A stretch of 35,549 bases of DNA from Balneolaceae bacterium (lineage in GTDB: Bacteria; Bacteroidota; Rhodothermia; Balneolales; Balneolaceae), in the NCBI GenBank assembly GCA_007134085.1, contig SLLL01000040.1, forward strand, positions 1-35,549. Reading direction: 5' to 3'. Below the pieces are notes generated by a model. It was not told the DNA's origin, did no database searches, and saw only the letters and a list, made by a program, of their open reading frames with translations. The first letter of the stretch is position 1; the number at the start of each line of letters is the position of its first letter. A program made the position numbers and the translations under genes. Positions 8,986-17,681 of the stretch are shown here, piece after piece.

Positions 8986-9022
8986 AAAAAAAAAGAGGCT
9001 GCCGATATTCGGCAGCCTCTTT
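8986..9022 (-). terminator. Strong Rho-independent terminator of the OmpA-family gene
   Basis: Read on the minus strand, a perfect 14-bp stem (arms 9009-9022 and 8992-9005, core GAGGCTGCCGA) with a 3-base loop is followed by a run of T (complement of A8986-8994). It starts 25 bases past the OmpA-family stop codon at 9048 and separates that gene from the SLC13 operon downstream. Confidence 0.95.
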
Positions 9023-9047
9023 CTAAAAATAAGGTTTCAGGATTTTT

Positions 9048-10292
9048 TTACTGAATTACCATTTCAACTCTTCTGTTAAGCATTCTTGCTTCTTCACTTC
9101 TGTTTGGCACAAGCGGACGTGTTTCACCATAACCTCTGGTTGATATTCTGTCTGCATCAATGCCAGATGTTACGAGGTATTGCTTAACAGCAGCGGCTCT
9201 TCTTTCAGAGAGGCCTTGGTTGTAAGACTCTGAACCAATATCACAAGTGTGCCCTGCTACAGAGAGATTTTTCTCTGGGTTATTCGCAAGTGCGCGGACA
9301 ACATTAGCGAGTGTTGGTTTAGCACTTTCTCTGATTACAGCTGAGTCGAATGCAAAGAGCACATCACTATCAATTGTGAGTTCAACTCTATCCATATCTG
9401 CAACCATTTGCTCAAGGTTATTCATTCTCTCTTCGAGCTCATCCATTCTGTCTTCGAGAGCGCGAATAAGCTGCTCATGCTCATCAAGCCTTGATGTGTT
9501 GTCTGCTACTCTGCTGTCGAGATCTGAAACTCTGCTTTCTAATCTGTTTAATGCTGCCGGATCTACACCTGGAGTAAATTTATGCCAGTCTGCATCACGG
9601 TCGCTGCTTCCGAATTTGATCTGAATACCAGCAGTTAACGAACTCCAGTGATCCTGAGTTCTTCTGTTAAGATCTATATCAAGCTCCGGGCGGGTTCTAT
9701 GGCCATCAATTAAGTCATCATTAGCAATGTTATAATCGTATTGTGCAAAAAGATCCAGCCTTCGGCCAAGGTTGAAACGAACACCGGCACCGAAGTTAGC
9801 AAAAAATGCAGGCTCTGAGTGATCTTCACCTAAATATTGCTCCCATGCACCAATTGGATTTCTTGTCTCTGTTTCTACGTCATTAAAAATAAGGCCTAAA
9901 CCAACAGTAGCATAGAGATTCACTGTTTCTGATGTAGACCCCAACATTCTCAGCATATTGATCTGGGAAGTAACAGACGTGATGAAATAGCTGTTTTCGA
10001 AGTGTCTGTCGTAGAAGTTACCTTGGTTGTTCACGCCATCTTCATCAGACGAAGTGAAAGTACCAAAAAGGAAATTTGTTTGAATTGCAAAGGTTGGATT
10101 TGCAGCATAACGGAGGTTAAACCCAAAAGTAGGATCGTACTCAGTACCAATGTTCATATGTCCCTGAGTTACTCCACCCATTAAACCTATACTCAGTCTG
10201 TTGGGCTCTTGATTTTCCTGAGCATCAACGGGAGGCACAAGTGTTAATGAAGCAATTAACGCAATGACGCATAGTTTATAAATAATTTTCAT
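9048..10292 (-). CDS. OmpA-family outer-membrane protein with N-terminal barrel
   Basis: The 414-residue protein probably links the outer membrane to peptidoglycan. A signal peptide (1-24, ending VDA|Q) is followed by an outer-membrane beta-barrel domain of about 200 residues, then a proline/aspartate linker, then a heptad-rich coiled coil (about 245-300, ESRVSDLDSRVADNTSRLDE and similar). The end is an OmpA C-terminal domain starting near DVLFAFDSAVIRESAKPTL, with the peptidoglycan-binding motif HTCDIGSESYNQGLSERRA. The barrel is of the OMP_b-brl type common in Bacteroidota. A long coiled coil between barrel and OmpA domain suggests a spacer or trimer across the periplasm. It is monocistronic, with its own terminator. 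Confidence 0.92.
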   Translation of the reverse strand: MKIIYKLCVIALIASLTLVPPVDAQENQEPNRLSIGLMGGVTQGHMNIGTEYDPTFGFNLRYAANPTFAIQTNFLFGTFTSSDEDGVNNQGNFYDRHFENSYFITSVTSQINMLRMLGSTSETVNLYATVGLGLIFNDVETETRNPIGAWEQYLGEDHSEPAFFANFGAGVRFNLGRRLDLFAQYDYNIANDDLIDGHRTRPELDIDLNRRTQDHWSSLTAGIQIKFGSSDRDADWHKFTPGVDPAALNRLESRVSDLDSRVADNTSRLDEHEQLIRALEDRMDELEERMNNLEQMVADMDRVELTIDSDVLFAFDSAVIRESAKPTLANVVRALANNPEKNLSVAGHTCDIGSESYNQGLSERRAAAVKQYLVTSGIDADRISTRGYGETRPLVPNRSEEARMLNRRVEMVIQ

Positions 10293-10779
10293 AGCGAATG
10301 ATATGTTAATGTTAGCATTTACGACTGAATTGACAAATCTTATATAGGAGTATGGTATTTATGTTCCGAACCAATATATGGTTATCACTTTGTCGATTAT
10401 GGAGTTAATTTTATAACACCAATCACACAAAAATATGAATTTATATTGTCATTTGGAATATTAATAAAGTACTTAGCAAAATATAATTCTAAGGACTGTT
10501 CTTTTTCCGTGCTCTAAAACCCTCTGCCTATTCAATTATTAGATTTCTGCTTGATGTGATGATTCGGATAGCCTAAATTTACTCCATGAAACTGAATAGT
10601 TTAGCCAACGTAATTTATTATATGCCATGCACTATCAGAAAAAACCTTATTTCTGATGACATATGCATTACACCACATGCATACCCTTCGCTCCTCTCCA
10701 TCGCTTGAATTCTTTTCCCTTCCTTTTCTACCTCTACCATAAGTTTCAAAAAACAACAAAAAAAAATCGGAGCATTGCT
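10293..10779. other. Divergent intergenic region, 487 bp
   Basis: This region lies between the divergently transcribed ompA-like gene and the lyase gene and must carry both promoters. It is AT-rich and shows no convincing open frame. Visible elements are an 8-bp hairpin (ATCAGAAA at 10634-10641 and its complement at 10650-10657) and a strongly pyrimidine-rich plus strand from about 10683 to 10740. The Shine-Dalgarno GGAG before the lyase is listed separately. I could not assign promoter boxes or a TyrR-type operator. Confidence 0.6.
10769..10772 (+). promoter_or_regulatory. Shine-Dalgarno site deciding the lyase start
   Basis: GGAG lies 7 bases before the ATG at 10780. The frame is open further upstream to 10663, but that extension (117 bases) encodes a Cys/Phe-rich stretch with no family resemblance. 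The ribosome site and homology both place the start at 10780. Confidence 0.8.
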
Positions 10780-12168
10780 ATGAACAAAGAACATAAACGA
10801 TCTTGGGCTGAGCCATATAAAATCAAAATGGTTGAGCCTGTTAAAATAACAAGCCAAGAAGAGCGCATATCTGCAATTAAAGAGGCCGGCTTTAATACCT
10901 TTTTACTAAGATCCAGAGATGTTTATATAGACCTTTTAACGGACAGTGGCACCTCGGCTATGAGCGACAGGCAGTGGGCAGGCTTAATGCTTGGGGATGA
11001 ATCTTACGCAGGCAGCGAAAATTTTTATCATCTCGAAGAAGCCATTCAAAGCTATTACGGGTATAAATATCTTGTGCCTACACACCAGGGACGAGCAGCC
11101 GAACACATCATCTCACAGATTATGATTAAAAAGGGAGACGTCATCCCCGGAAATATGTATTTCACCACAACAAAAGTTCATCAGGAACTTGCAGGTGGCA
11201 CCTTTGTGGATGTAATTATCGATGAAGCCCACAACCCTGAAAACGAACACCCGTTCAAAGGGAATATTGATCTTGATAAGCTAGAATCTGTCATAAAAAA
11301 GTTCGGAGCAAATAGAATTCCTTATGTATCTGTTGCCACAACAGTAAATATGGCTGGTGGCCAGCCTATTTCGCTTGAAAACCTAAAGGCTGTGCGCGCA
11401 CTTACTGCAAATCATGGCATCAAAATTATTCATGATATGACCCGTGTAGCTGAAAATGCTTATCTGATCAAACTGCGGGAGCCAGGCTATGCTGATAAAA
11501 CTGTTCGGGAAATTGTAAAAGAGATATGTTCTTTAACTGATGGAGCTACCATGAGTGCAAAAAAAGATGCTCTTGTAAACATCGGTGGGTTTCTTGCTGT
11601 TAATGACGAAGACATTTTCGACAAGGCGAGAAACATGGTAGTTATTTATGAGGGTTTACACACCTATGGCGGTATGGCCGGCCGTGATATGGAAGCATTA
11701 GCGATTGGCATTAAAGAATCTGTAGAATACGATCACATTCGTGCAAGGGTTGGCCAGGTTATCTACCTTGGGAATAAACTGATTGAAATGGGTGTACCAA
11801 TTGTAAAACCTATTGGCAGCCATGGTATATTCCTCGATGCAAAGAAAATTCTACCCCACCTAAATCAGGAAGAACTACCTGCACAATCATTAGCAGCAGC
11901 CATTTATCTCGACTCTGGAGTGCGGGCAATGGAACGCGGTGTGGTTTCTGCAGGGAGAAATCCCGAAACTGGGGAACACAATTATCCCAACCTTGAGCTG
12001 GTAAGATTAACCATTCCGCGAAGAGTGTACACCCAGGCACATATGGATGTTGTAGCGGAATCGGTTGAAGCTGTTTTACACAACAGCAGTAACGTAACCG
12101 GCCTTAAGTTTGTGTATGAACCAAAGTATCTCAGATTTTTCCAGTCACGATTTGAGCCGGTTTCCTGA
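10780..12168 (+). CDS. tpl: Tyrosine phenol-lyase (beta-tyrosinase), PLP-dependent
   Basis: The enzyme splits L-tyrosine to phenol, pyruvate and ammonia, and the reaction is reversible. The 462 residues match the tyrosine phenol-lyase/tryptophanase family end to end, including DLLTDSGTSAMSDRQWAG, THQGRAAE, AGGQPISLENL and TIPRRVYTQAHMD. The PLP lysine is K262 in TMSAKKD; D219 and R222 hold the cofactor ring. With a constant offset of 5 from the Citrobacter freundii enzyme, the tyrosine-specific residues recur: Y76, T129, M384, R386 and F453. Tryptophanase has other residues at the R386 position (context VEIG rather than MERG). The gene stands alone, with no permease or TyrR-like regulator beside it, and has its own terminator. 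The specificity call rests on these residues; tryptophanase is the alternative. Confidence 0.82.
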   Translation: MNKEHKRSWAEPYKIKMVEPVKITSQEERISAIKEAGFNTFLLRSRDVYIDLLTDSGTSAMSDRQWAGLMLGDESYAGSENFYHLEEAIQSYYGYKYLVPTHQGRAAEHIISQIMIKKGDVIPGNMYFTTTKVHQELAGGTFVDVIIDEAHNPENEHPFKGNIDLDKLESVIKKFGANRIPYVSVATTVNMAGGQPISLENLKAVRALTANHGIKIIHDMTRVAENAYLIKLREPGYADKTVREIVKEICSLTDGATMSAKKDALVNIGGFLAVNDEDIFDKARNMVVIYEGLHTYGGMAGRDMEALAIGIKESVEYDHIRARVGQVIYLGNKLIEMGVPIVKPIGSHGIFLDAKKILPHLNQEELPAQSLAAAIYLDSGVRAMERGVVSAGRNPETGEHNYPNLELVRLTIPRRVYTQAHMDVVAESVEAVLHNSSNVTGLKFVYEPKYLRFFQSRFEPVS

Positions 12169-12175
12169 ACGGTTC

Positions 12176-12201
12176 ATCATCCTGTCAGGGTGATAGTTTT
12201 T
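12176..12201 (+). terminator. Terminator of the lyase gene
   Basis: A 7-bp stem (12176-12182 with 12188-12194, one wobble) around a TGTCA loop is followed by AG and TTTTT (12197-12201). It lies 7 bases past the lyase stop. It overlaps the last codons of the convergent lipoprotein gene, whose stop is at 12185, so the two 3' ends share DNA. Confidence 0.7.
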
Positions 12202-12688
12202 GCAACAAGGCAGCGGGCTTATTAGCCTGTTGAAGGAGTGAAATAAGATCTGTTCTATTTAAAACTGCCTTCGTGTAGATATAGTGAACACCAGTATCGG
12301 CTTCTTCATGCTCAACGGTAAATTCCGCAGAGTTGACGTCCAGATCTCGAATCGCGTTGCGTAAATCTATGATGAAAGATGTATCAGCAAATGGAGAACC
12401 ATGTTCATCAGCGAGTACTCTTCTTGCCTCTTCTGCAAGGCGGTCGATTTCGAATTTAAGATTTTGAATGGAACTCTCCCTCGAGTAGCTGGCTGCGCTT
12501 GCTGAATCTGCTGCTGAAGCCATTGCAAATCCGTAAACAGTTGATGAGTCGGATGAAGCATACAGATCACTGCTGTACCACTCGGGAACTGCCGATTCTT
12601 CTTCCGGTTCAACTTCTACGGCTACTTCGGGTGTTGCACAGGCAGCCAGCAACACTGCACTGATAGCAATTACGGATAGATATTTCAT
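12185..12688 (-). CDS. LPP20-family-like lipoprotein
   Basis: This is a predicted lipoprotein of 167 residues: signal sequence with lipobox LLAAC and acylated Cys17, then an acidic linker rich in Glu and Val (20-33). The mature domain starts PEWYSSDLYASSDSSTVYGFAMASAADSAS, the pattern of LPP20 proteins (WY motif, YG-x-A-x-A, then an Ala/Ser-rich helix SIQNLKFEIDRLAEE). The exact role of this family is not known, though members sit in the outer membrane or periplasm. It follows the DegQ-type protease gene by 9 bp and is the last gene of the four-gene RND-recO-degQ operon. The family call is from pattern, not a search. Confidence 0.7.
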   Translation of the reverse strand: MKYLSVIAISAVLLAACATPEVAVEVEPEEESAVPEWYSSDLYASSDSSTVYGFAMASAADSASAASYSRESSIQNLKFEIDRLAEEARRVLADEHGSPFADTSFIIDLRNAIRDLDVNSAEFTVEHEEADTGVHYIYTKAVLNRTDLISLLQQANKPAALLQKLSP

Positions 12689-12697
12689 GTGAACAAA

Positions 12698-14239
12698 TTA
12701 GTGTAATTTAAAATAACCGATACTCCCCTCACGGGTTTGTACTTTTAGGTTCAAAGATCGATTGTTTTGAATTGATTCGGAAATCTCTTTTTCGATTAGC
12801 TGTAGATCTGATGCTTCAATATTGTTCAATTCAAGGAGTTCAGAGCCTTCTCTCAGCCCTCTGTTCCATGCCTCTGAATTTCGTTCAACACTATGTATGT
12901 AGATGTTAAATTTCTCGGGGTCTTCAGGTGTTGACAATGCCCTCAACGTGAATCCAACTTTATCAAAAGATTTCTGTTCTACGCCCCTTGAACGGCCATC
13001 ACGCGGAATTTCACTCCATTCATCTAATTCAGGTTCATCATCAAACTGCTCAATTCTGGAAGCTATCGGCGGTTGTACAACACGCTCTCGCAGCCTGAGG
13101 GTCCTATCCATGGTTTCTCCCCGCCGCCATACAGTTAATGTTATTTCATCATTGGGCCGAAACATAGCAACCCTCTCCTGCAGGCGGTTTGATTCGTTCA
13201 CACGCTCACCATTAACTGCAAGAATTACATCATCAGGCCTGATACCGGCTTCGTAAGCAGCACTCTCATTGCCTACCCCACTTACAGCCACGCCTTCAAT
13301 AGTTTCAAGCCCTATTCTGCGGGCAATTCTTGCATTCACAGTTTCTATACTAACTCCCATCATTCCTCGCTGCACCTCACCAAATTCAATGATATCAGTT
13401 GCAACTTTAAGGGCAAGGTTACTTGGCACGGCAAATCCATACCCCTGATAGGTTCCGCTCTGTGTAGCAATTGCGGTGTTAATACCAATCAATTCACCAC
13501 TCGTATTTACTAATGCACCGCCACTGTTACCTCGGTTAATGGCTGCATCAGTTTGAATAAAACTTTCGATTCGATAATCATCATTAATAATCTGAACATC
13601 ACGGCTTAAAGCCCCAACGATTCCTGCTGTTACCGTTGACCGAAGCCTGAACGGGTTACCGATTGCCATTACCCATTCGCCCACCTCAACCAAATCGGAA
13701 TTTCCAACCGTAATTGCCGGCAGGTTCACAGCATCAACTTTTAAAACAGCGAGGTCTGTGCTTGGGTCTCTTCCAACTACGCGCCCGTCAAACGAGCGTT
13801 TATCATCCAGCGTGATTGTGATACCATCCCTCAGCGCATCTTCTATTACATGATTATTTGTGAGGATGTATCCATCAGATGAGATGATTACACCGGATCC
13901 CACTGTGCGAGCTCTTGGCGGCAAAAACCGATCCCAAAATCCTTCTTCATTTTCATCTTCCTGATCTATACGCCTGTTTCTGTTAGAAACAACTGTTTCA
14001 ATGAACACTACGGTGGGTGTTACATTTCTGGCTACATTGCGGAAAATAAACCGGTCGTCAATTTTTTCAAGTTCTTCATTCGTCCAAAATGGTGTATCAC
14101 TTCGGTTAACTTCTGTAAAACGAACTTCTGCGAGATCAAAAGAGAATGAGCCCTGACGGAAAAGCATCAGAATCATACCAAGCATGATGCCGATTAACAG
14201 TAATAGAATGCCTGATAGTAATTTTTCTCTAAATGTCAT
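12698..14239 (-). CDS. DegP/DegQ-type serine protease with two PDZ domains
   Basis: This is a periplasmic quality-control protease and chaperone. The N-terminus has a single membrane segment (about 8-26) that either anchors the protein or acts as a signal. The trypsin-like domain holds the triad H130 (ILTNNHVI), D162 (STDLAVLKV) and S239 (GNSGGAL). Two PDZ domains follow: one around 290-385 with GIRPDDVILAVNGERV, and a more diverged one at the end with GLREGSELLELNNIEA. The total of 513 residues is normal. A stretch of charged residues (DQEDENEEG, 92-100) lies in the expected position of the regulatory loop before the triad. Its ATG overlaps the recO stop by 4 bases, so translation is probably coupled. 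Confidence 0.95.
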   Translation of the reverse strand: MTFREKLLSGILLLLIGIMLGMILMLFRQGSFSFDLAEVRFTEVNRSDTPFWTNEELEKIDDRFIFRNVARNVTPTVVFIETVVSNRNRRIDQEDENEEGFWDRFLPPRARTVGSGVIISSDGYILTNNHVIEDALRDGITITLDDKRSFDGRVVGRDPSTDLAVLKVDAVNLPAITVGNSDLVEVGEWVMAIGNPFRLRSTVTAGIVGALSRDVQIINDDYRIESFIQTDAAINRGNSGGALVNTSGELIGINTAIATQSGTYQGYGFAVPSNLALKVATDIIEFGEVQRGMMGVSIETVNARIARRIGLETIEGVAVSGVGNESAAYEAGIRPDDVILAVNGERVNESNRLQERVAMFRPNDEITLTVWRRGETMDRTLRLRERVVQPPIASRIEQFDDEPELDEWSEIPRDGRSRGVEQKSFDKVGFTLRALSTPEDPEKFNIYIHSVERNSEAWNRGLREGSELLELNNIEASDLQLIEKEISESIQNNRSLNLKVQTREGSIGYFKLH

Positions 14240-14985
14240 AAGGGAGGATTCAATATGGTATCAAAAATTTTATCCGATCGTCTGGGTTTTACTCCTTCCA
14301 CGTGATAACGAATGTATCTGTCTAAATATTCGATTAGCTCACTTAGTTCATTTTTCGGAAATTTTTTTTTCAGTACCGCACTGTTATTGGAATGTAGTAA
14401 ATCCCGAACAAATGTGAATTGAGATGGTGAAAGCAAAACCGACTCTGCCCCAGAAGAATCAACTGATAGTGTACCTTTTTCAATATTCATATAGCCTTTA
14501 TCACTATCATGAGAGCCATTTGTTTCATCAGGCTGCAAACCTATTCCAATTTTATCGATAACCCTTAGCTGTACATATGGGATAATAGTTTTACTGACTT
14601 CTTGCTGATCATTTATCCATTTCAGCATTTTTTTTATGAACACAAATAGAGATTCATTCACCTCATTCTCGTGTAAAATTTGGCTAACCAGCTCCATAAT
14701 GATAGAAGAGATTGCCATCTTATGCATGTCTACCCGAAGATTGTCGAGCTTTAGGGTGTATGCTGCATCAGAAAGTGTTTGAACTGCCCGGGTTGATTTA
14801 TGATAGAAAACAACCTCTAAAACCTGCCCTGTAACGAGAAACGCCGAAAACTTGCTTTTGGGGCGCCTGGCTCCTTTTGCAATTACCGCCTGGATGCCAT
14901 TTGAGCGCGTAAAAAGTGTCGCAATAAGGCTTGTTTCACCATATTGAACAGCTCTCAGAACAATAGCTTCCGTTTTGATGATCAT
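14236..14985 (-). CDS. recO: DNA repair protein RecO
   Basis: RecO works with RecR and RecF in loading RecA on single-stranded DNA bound by SSB. The 249 residues begin with the OB-fold motif IIKTEAIVLRAVQYGETSLIATLFTRSNG, followed by VIAKGARRPKSKF and the helical C-terminal domain. No four-cysteine zinc motif is visible in the C-terminal part. The start at 14985 gives the standard RecO N-terminus. It sits 3 bp after the RND exporter stop and overlaps the protease start by 4 bp, so it is embedded in an envelope operon. Confidence 0.92.
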   Translation of the reverse strand: MIIKTEAIVLRAVQYGETSLIATLFTRSNGIQAVIAKGARRPKSKFSAFLVTGQVLEVVFYHKSTRAVQTLSDAAYTLKLDNLRVDMHKMAISSIIMELVSQILHENEVNESLFVFIKKMLKWINDQQEVSKTIIPYVQLRVIDKIGIGLQPDETNGSHDSDKGYMNIEKGTLSVDSSGAESVLLSPSQFTFVRDLLHSNNSAVLKKKFPKNELSELIEYLDRYIRYHVEGVKPRRSDKIFDTILNPPL

Positions 14986-14988
14986 CTT

Positions 14989-17493
14989 CTATTCATGCAT
15001 CATTTTCTTATCCTCAAGAAGCTGAACCATTGCGGGAAGGAATGTAAGCGCAGTGAATAGCGTCATCCCAATTCCTACTACAGCCATCACACCAATTGAC
15101 TGCAACCCCGGGTGGTTTGTAAAGAGCAGGCCTGCAAAGCCCATCATTGTGGTAAATGAACCTATTGTGATATGCTGCCCGGTGCTTCTTAGAACTTCCC
15201 ACATATTCTTTCTGCCTTCATCTCTGAATCGATGAGCTAAATGAACACCATTGTCGCACCCAATCCCTAACACGGCTGGCAACACTACAAGGTTATAGAA
15301 ATTGAATTTCAGGCCAAAAATCAACATCACACCAAACAACCAAATCAAACCGATTATTAACGGAATTAGAGCGATGAGTGCCCATCGCAGGTTGCCAAAT
15401 GAGAAGTAGATGAAAATAAATACAATTATAAATGTGGCTACTACCATGTACGGGCTTTCAGCTCTCATTAACTCAAGCATGGACGCAGCAACTATAGAGG
15501 TGCTGGCTGCGTGATAAACACGGCCATTTTCAAGCACTATTTCTGATATTTCATCTTTAAATGCTATGGACCGAAGGCCATCAGACAGGCTTTGGTTTGG
15601 ATACACAATCACAAAACGCCCTATTTCACCATCGCGCGTAGTGAAACGGTTTTTCAGAAAATCGGGGATAAGGTTTTCATCCAAAGGCTCGGTAGTTTGG
15701 GAACCGCGGCGAAGAATATCGAGTGTTTCACTTTCTTGCCCAACAATAAATGTGTTTTGAAGCAGACGCCTGACTTCCGCAATATAATTGAGTTTTTCAT
15801 TTGCAAGCTCCTCGTTCGGGGGGAATCGTTCTTGTAAAGCTTCAACATCCAGTATCATGGTTTCAGGGTTAGACTGCTTTCTTTCCCGTAAAATTTCCAG
15901 AATTTCAAACACATCATCATCATTATCTGCAATGATATAAGCTGGGTTGCGCCGAGAGCTCTCCCCCACGCCTCTTGTAAATTCCCGAAACTGTTCGAAC
16001 TCTTCGAAAACCGGTTCAAGGTTACTGAACTGATATTCAAACCTCAGGTTCCACGAGAGGGATAAAACGATCACAGAAATCAAAACACCAAAAATTACGA
16101 TGAGCCGCGAGAAGGGATATCTGCGAATAACCGGTTCAAGAACAACATCATCAGAACGTTTGATGAGCAATATCCATCTCCAGCGATCAAAAATTACGAG
16201 TAAGGCAGGAAGTATAAACAGCATAGCAAAAAGAGCCAGAAGTATTCCTGTGCCGGCAATGAACCCGAACTCTGAAAAGCCTCTGAAATCTGCAAATACA
16301 AGGATAAACAGTGCAGATGCCGTGGTTACCGCGCTTACAAATATAGCCGTCCCGGTTTTTTGGTATGCCTGTAGCACACTGTGTTCAACATCCTCACCGG
16401 ATGCCCTGAATTCAATGTAACGTGCATAAAAGTGAATGCCGTAATCAATCCCAAGCCCGAACAGGATTACAAATAGTACAGAAGTCATAGTATTAAGCAC
16501 ACCCAGATGCACATAGGTTATGCCAAATGTCCACATTAAACTGATCACAAGAGGTATCCCGATAATGAGAATGGGAACAGGCATACGGATAATATGCTGA
16601 AAAAGAGAATGGCGTTGTTTGTTGCTCGCCCCCCTGCGATAGTTTATCAGTTTTTTGATCCAAAAATAGAGCATCACCAGCAGAATTACACTGCTTATCC
16701 CGAGCGCAAAACTATTGAAAACATCATCCATGATAGACTCAAACTCGTTTAAATGACGTTTCAGCCTGCCTCCAAATTTGACTTCCATATCGGGATGGAA
16801 TGAAGCGGGATCCATTCTTTCAATAAACCTTCCATACTCCTCGAACATATCTTCGAGGTAACGAATATCACTTTGCGACCCCGTTGGGAAGAGTGTAAGT
16901 ATTACCAGCGTGCTGTCGTCGCTGGCAGGAAATTCCGGCGGGATCAAGTCATCATAACTTTCCTGAAAGCGGTCTATGTTTCTCTCGTCTTCGTCTTCGT
17001 CATCAAAATCATCAAAAAAATCAACAAAAAACGGGTTAGCCTCCTGTCGTGCAATCTCAATTTCATCCTCCAAAAAACCGATGATCTCACGAAGTTCTTC
17101 AGTAGTAGCCAGGTATAGAGCATTATCTTTCAGAATCTCCGTATCGCGCCTGAACTCTGCGCGGTTAAAGAAATAGATATCCCGGCGAGGGTAGAAAAGC
17201 TTTAGGCTCTCTTCTGCAAGTAGTTCAGCAAACGCTACATTGGCTTCAAAATCGGGCGATTGTATAGCAACTCTCATCTCAGTCTCGCCACCAACCTGTT
17301 CCTGAAGCTGTTTTAGTGCCTGTACGTTGGGGTGTGTATCCGGTAAAAGATTTGCAATGTCTGTATCAACGGTTAGTTTTACAGCAAAACTTCCGGCAAA
17401 AATGGCGAGTGCAACAGCGATGGAAACAACCCAAAACGGATGACGAATGTTGAACTGAACAATCGGCTGAAGGAAACTAATAATTTTATGCAT
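14989..17493 (-). CDS. RND-superfamily exporter, MMPL type
   Basis: This is a large inner-membrane transporter of 834 residues. The layout is one N-terminal membrane helix (about 20-40), a long periplasmic loop, a block of five or six helices, a second loop, and a second helix block, as in the COG1033/MMPL group that moves lipids or hydrophobic compounds. The helix-4 motifs are GLGIDYG (346-352) in the first half and GIGCDNGVHLAHRF in the second. An acidic patch, FFVDFFDDFDDEDEDE (155-170), lies in the first periplasmic loop. No adaptor or outer-membrane channel is adjacent, and the substrate is unknown. The group includes the hopanoid transporter HpnN. It is the first gene of the operon with recO, protease and lipoprotein. 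Confidence 0.9.
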   Translation of the reverse strand: MHKIISFLQPIVQFNIRHPFWVVSIAVALAIFAGSFAVKLTVDTDIANLLPDTHPNVQALKQLQEQVGGETEMRVAIQSPDFEANVAFAELLAEESLKLFYPRRDIYFFNRAEFRRDTEILKDNALYLATTEELREIIGFLEDEIEIARQEANPFFVDFFDDFDDEDEDERNIDRFQESYDDLIPPEFPASDDSTLVILTLFPTGSQSDIRYLEDMFEEYGRFIERMDPASFHPDMEVKFGGRLKRHLNEFESIMDDVFNSFALGISSVILLVMLYFWIKKLINYRRGASNKQRHSLFQHIIRMPVPILIIGIPLVISLMWTFGITYVHLGVLNTMTSVLFVILFGLGIDYGIHFYARYIEFRASGEDVEHSVLQAYQKTGTAIFVSAVTTASALFILVFADFRGFSEFGFIAGTGILLALFAMLFILPALLVIFDRWRWILLIKRSDDVVLEPVIRRYPFSRLIVIFGVLISVIVLSLSWNLRFEYQFSNLEPVFEEFEQFREFTRGVGESSRRNPAYIIADNDDDVFEILEILRERKQSNPETMILDVEALQERFPPNEELANEKLNYIAEVRRLLQNTFIVGQESETLDILRRGSQTTEPLDENLIPDFLKNRFTTRDGEIGRFVIVYPNQSLSDGLRSIAFKDEISEIVLENGRVYHAASTSIVAASMLELMRAESPYMVVATFIIVFIFIYFSFGNLRWALIALIPLIIGLIWLFGVMLIFGLKFNFYNLVVLPAVLGIGCDNGVHLAHRFRDEGRKNMWEVLRSTGQHITIGSFTTMMGFAGLLFTNHPGLQSIGVMAVVGIGMTLFTALTFLPAMVQLLEDKKMMHE

Positions 17494-17681
17494 GAACGAT
17501 CTGTAGAATCTTGGTAAATGGTGTAAGATAAGCTTTTTAGCTCAAAAGAAAGTTCAGGTAAACAACTTATTACGAAGCATCGCCATTCACATGACAGATG
17601 ATTTTTTTGACTACCAGTTGAGCTTTTAGTGTAAAATTCAACATCAAGTTAACTGAATGATCTGTATTTTATTTTGATCTA

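Noticed and set aside
10663-10779. Upstream extension of the lyase frame to 10663
   Set aside because: No family similarity; the SD and homology start at 10780.
10780-12168. Calling this gene tryptophanase
   Set aside because: The residues that differ between the two enzymes (R386, M384, T129) match tyrosine phenol-lyase.
16984-17040. Repetitive TCTTCG/TCATCAAAA stretch as a possible tandem repeat
   Set aside because: It is the coding of the acidic Asp/Glu/Phe patch in the RND gene, and the units are not regular.
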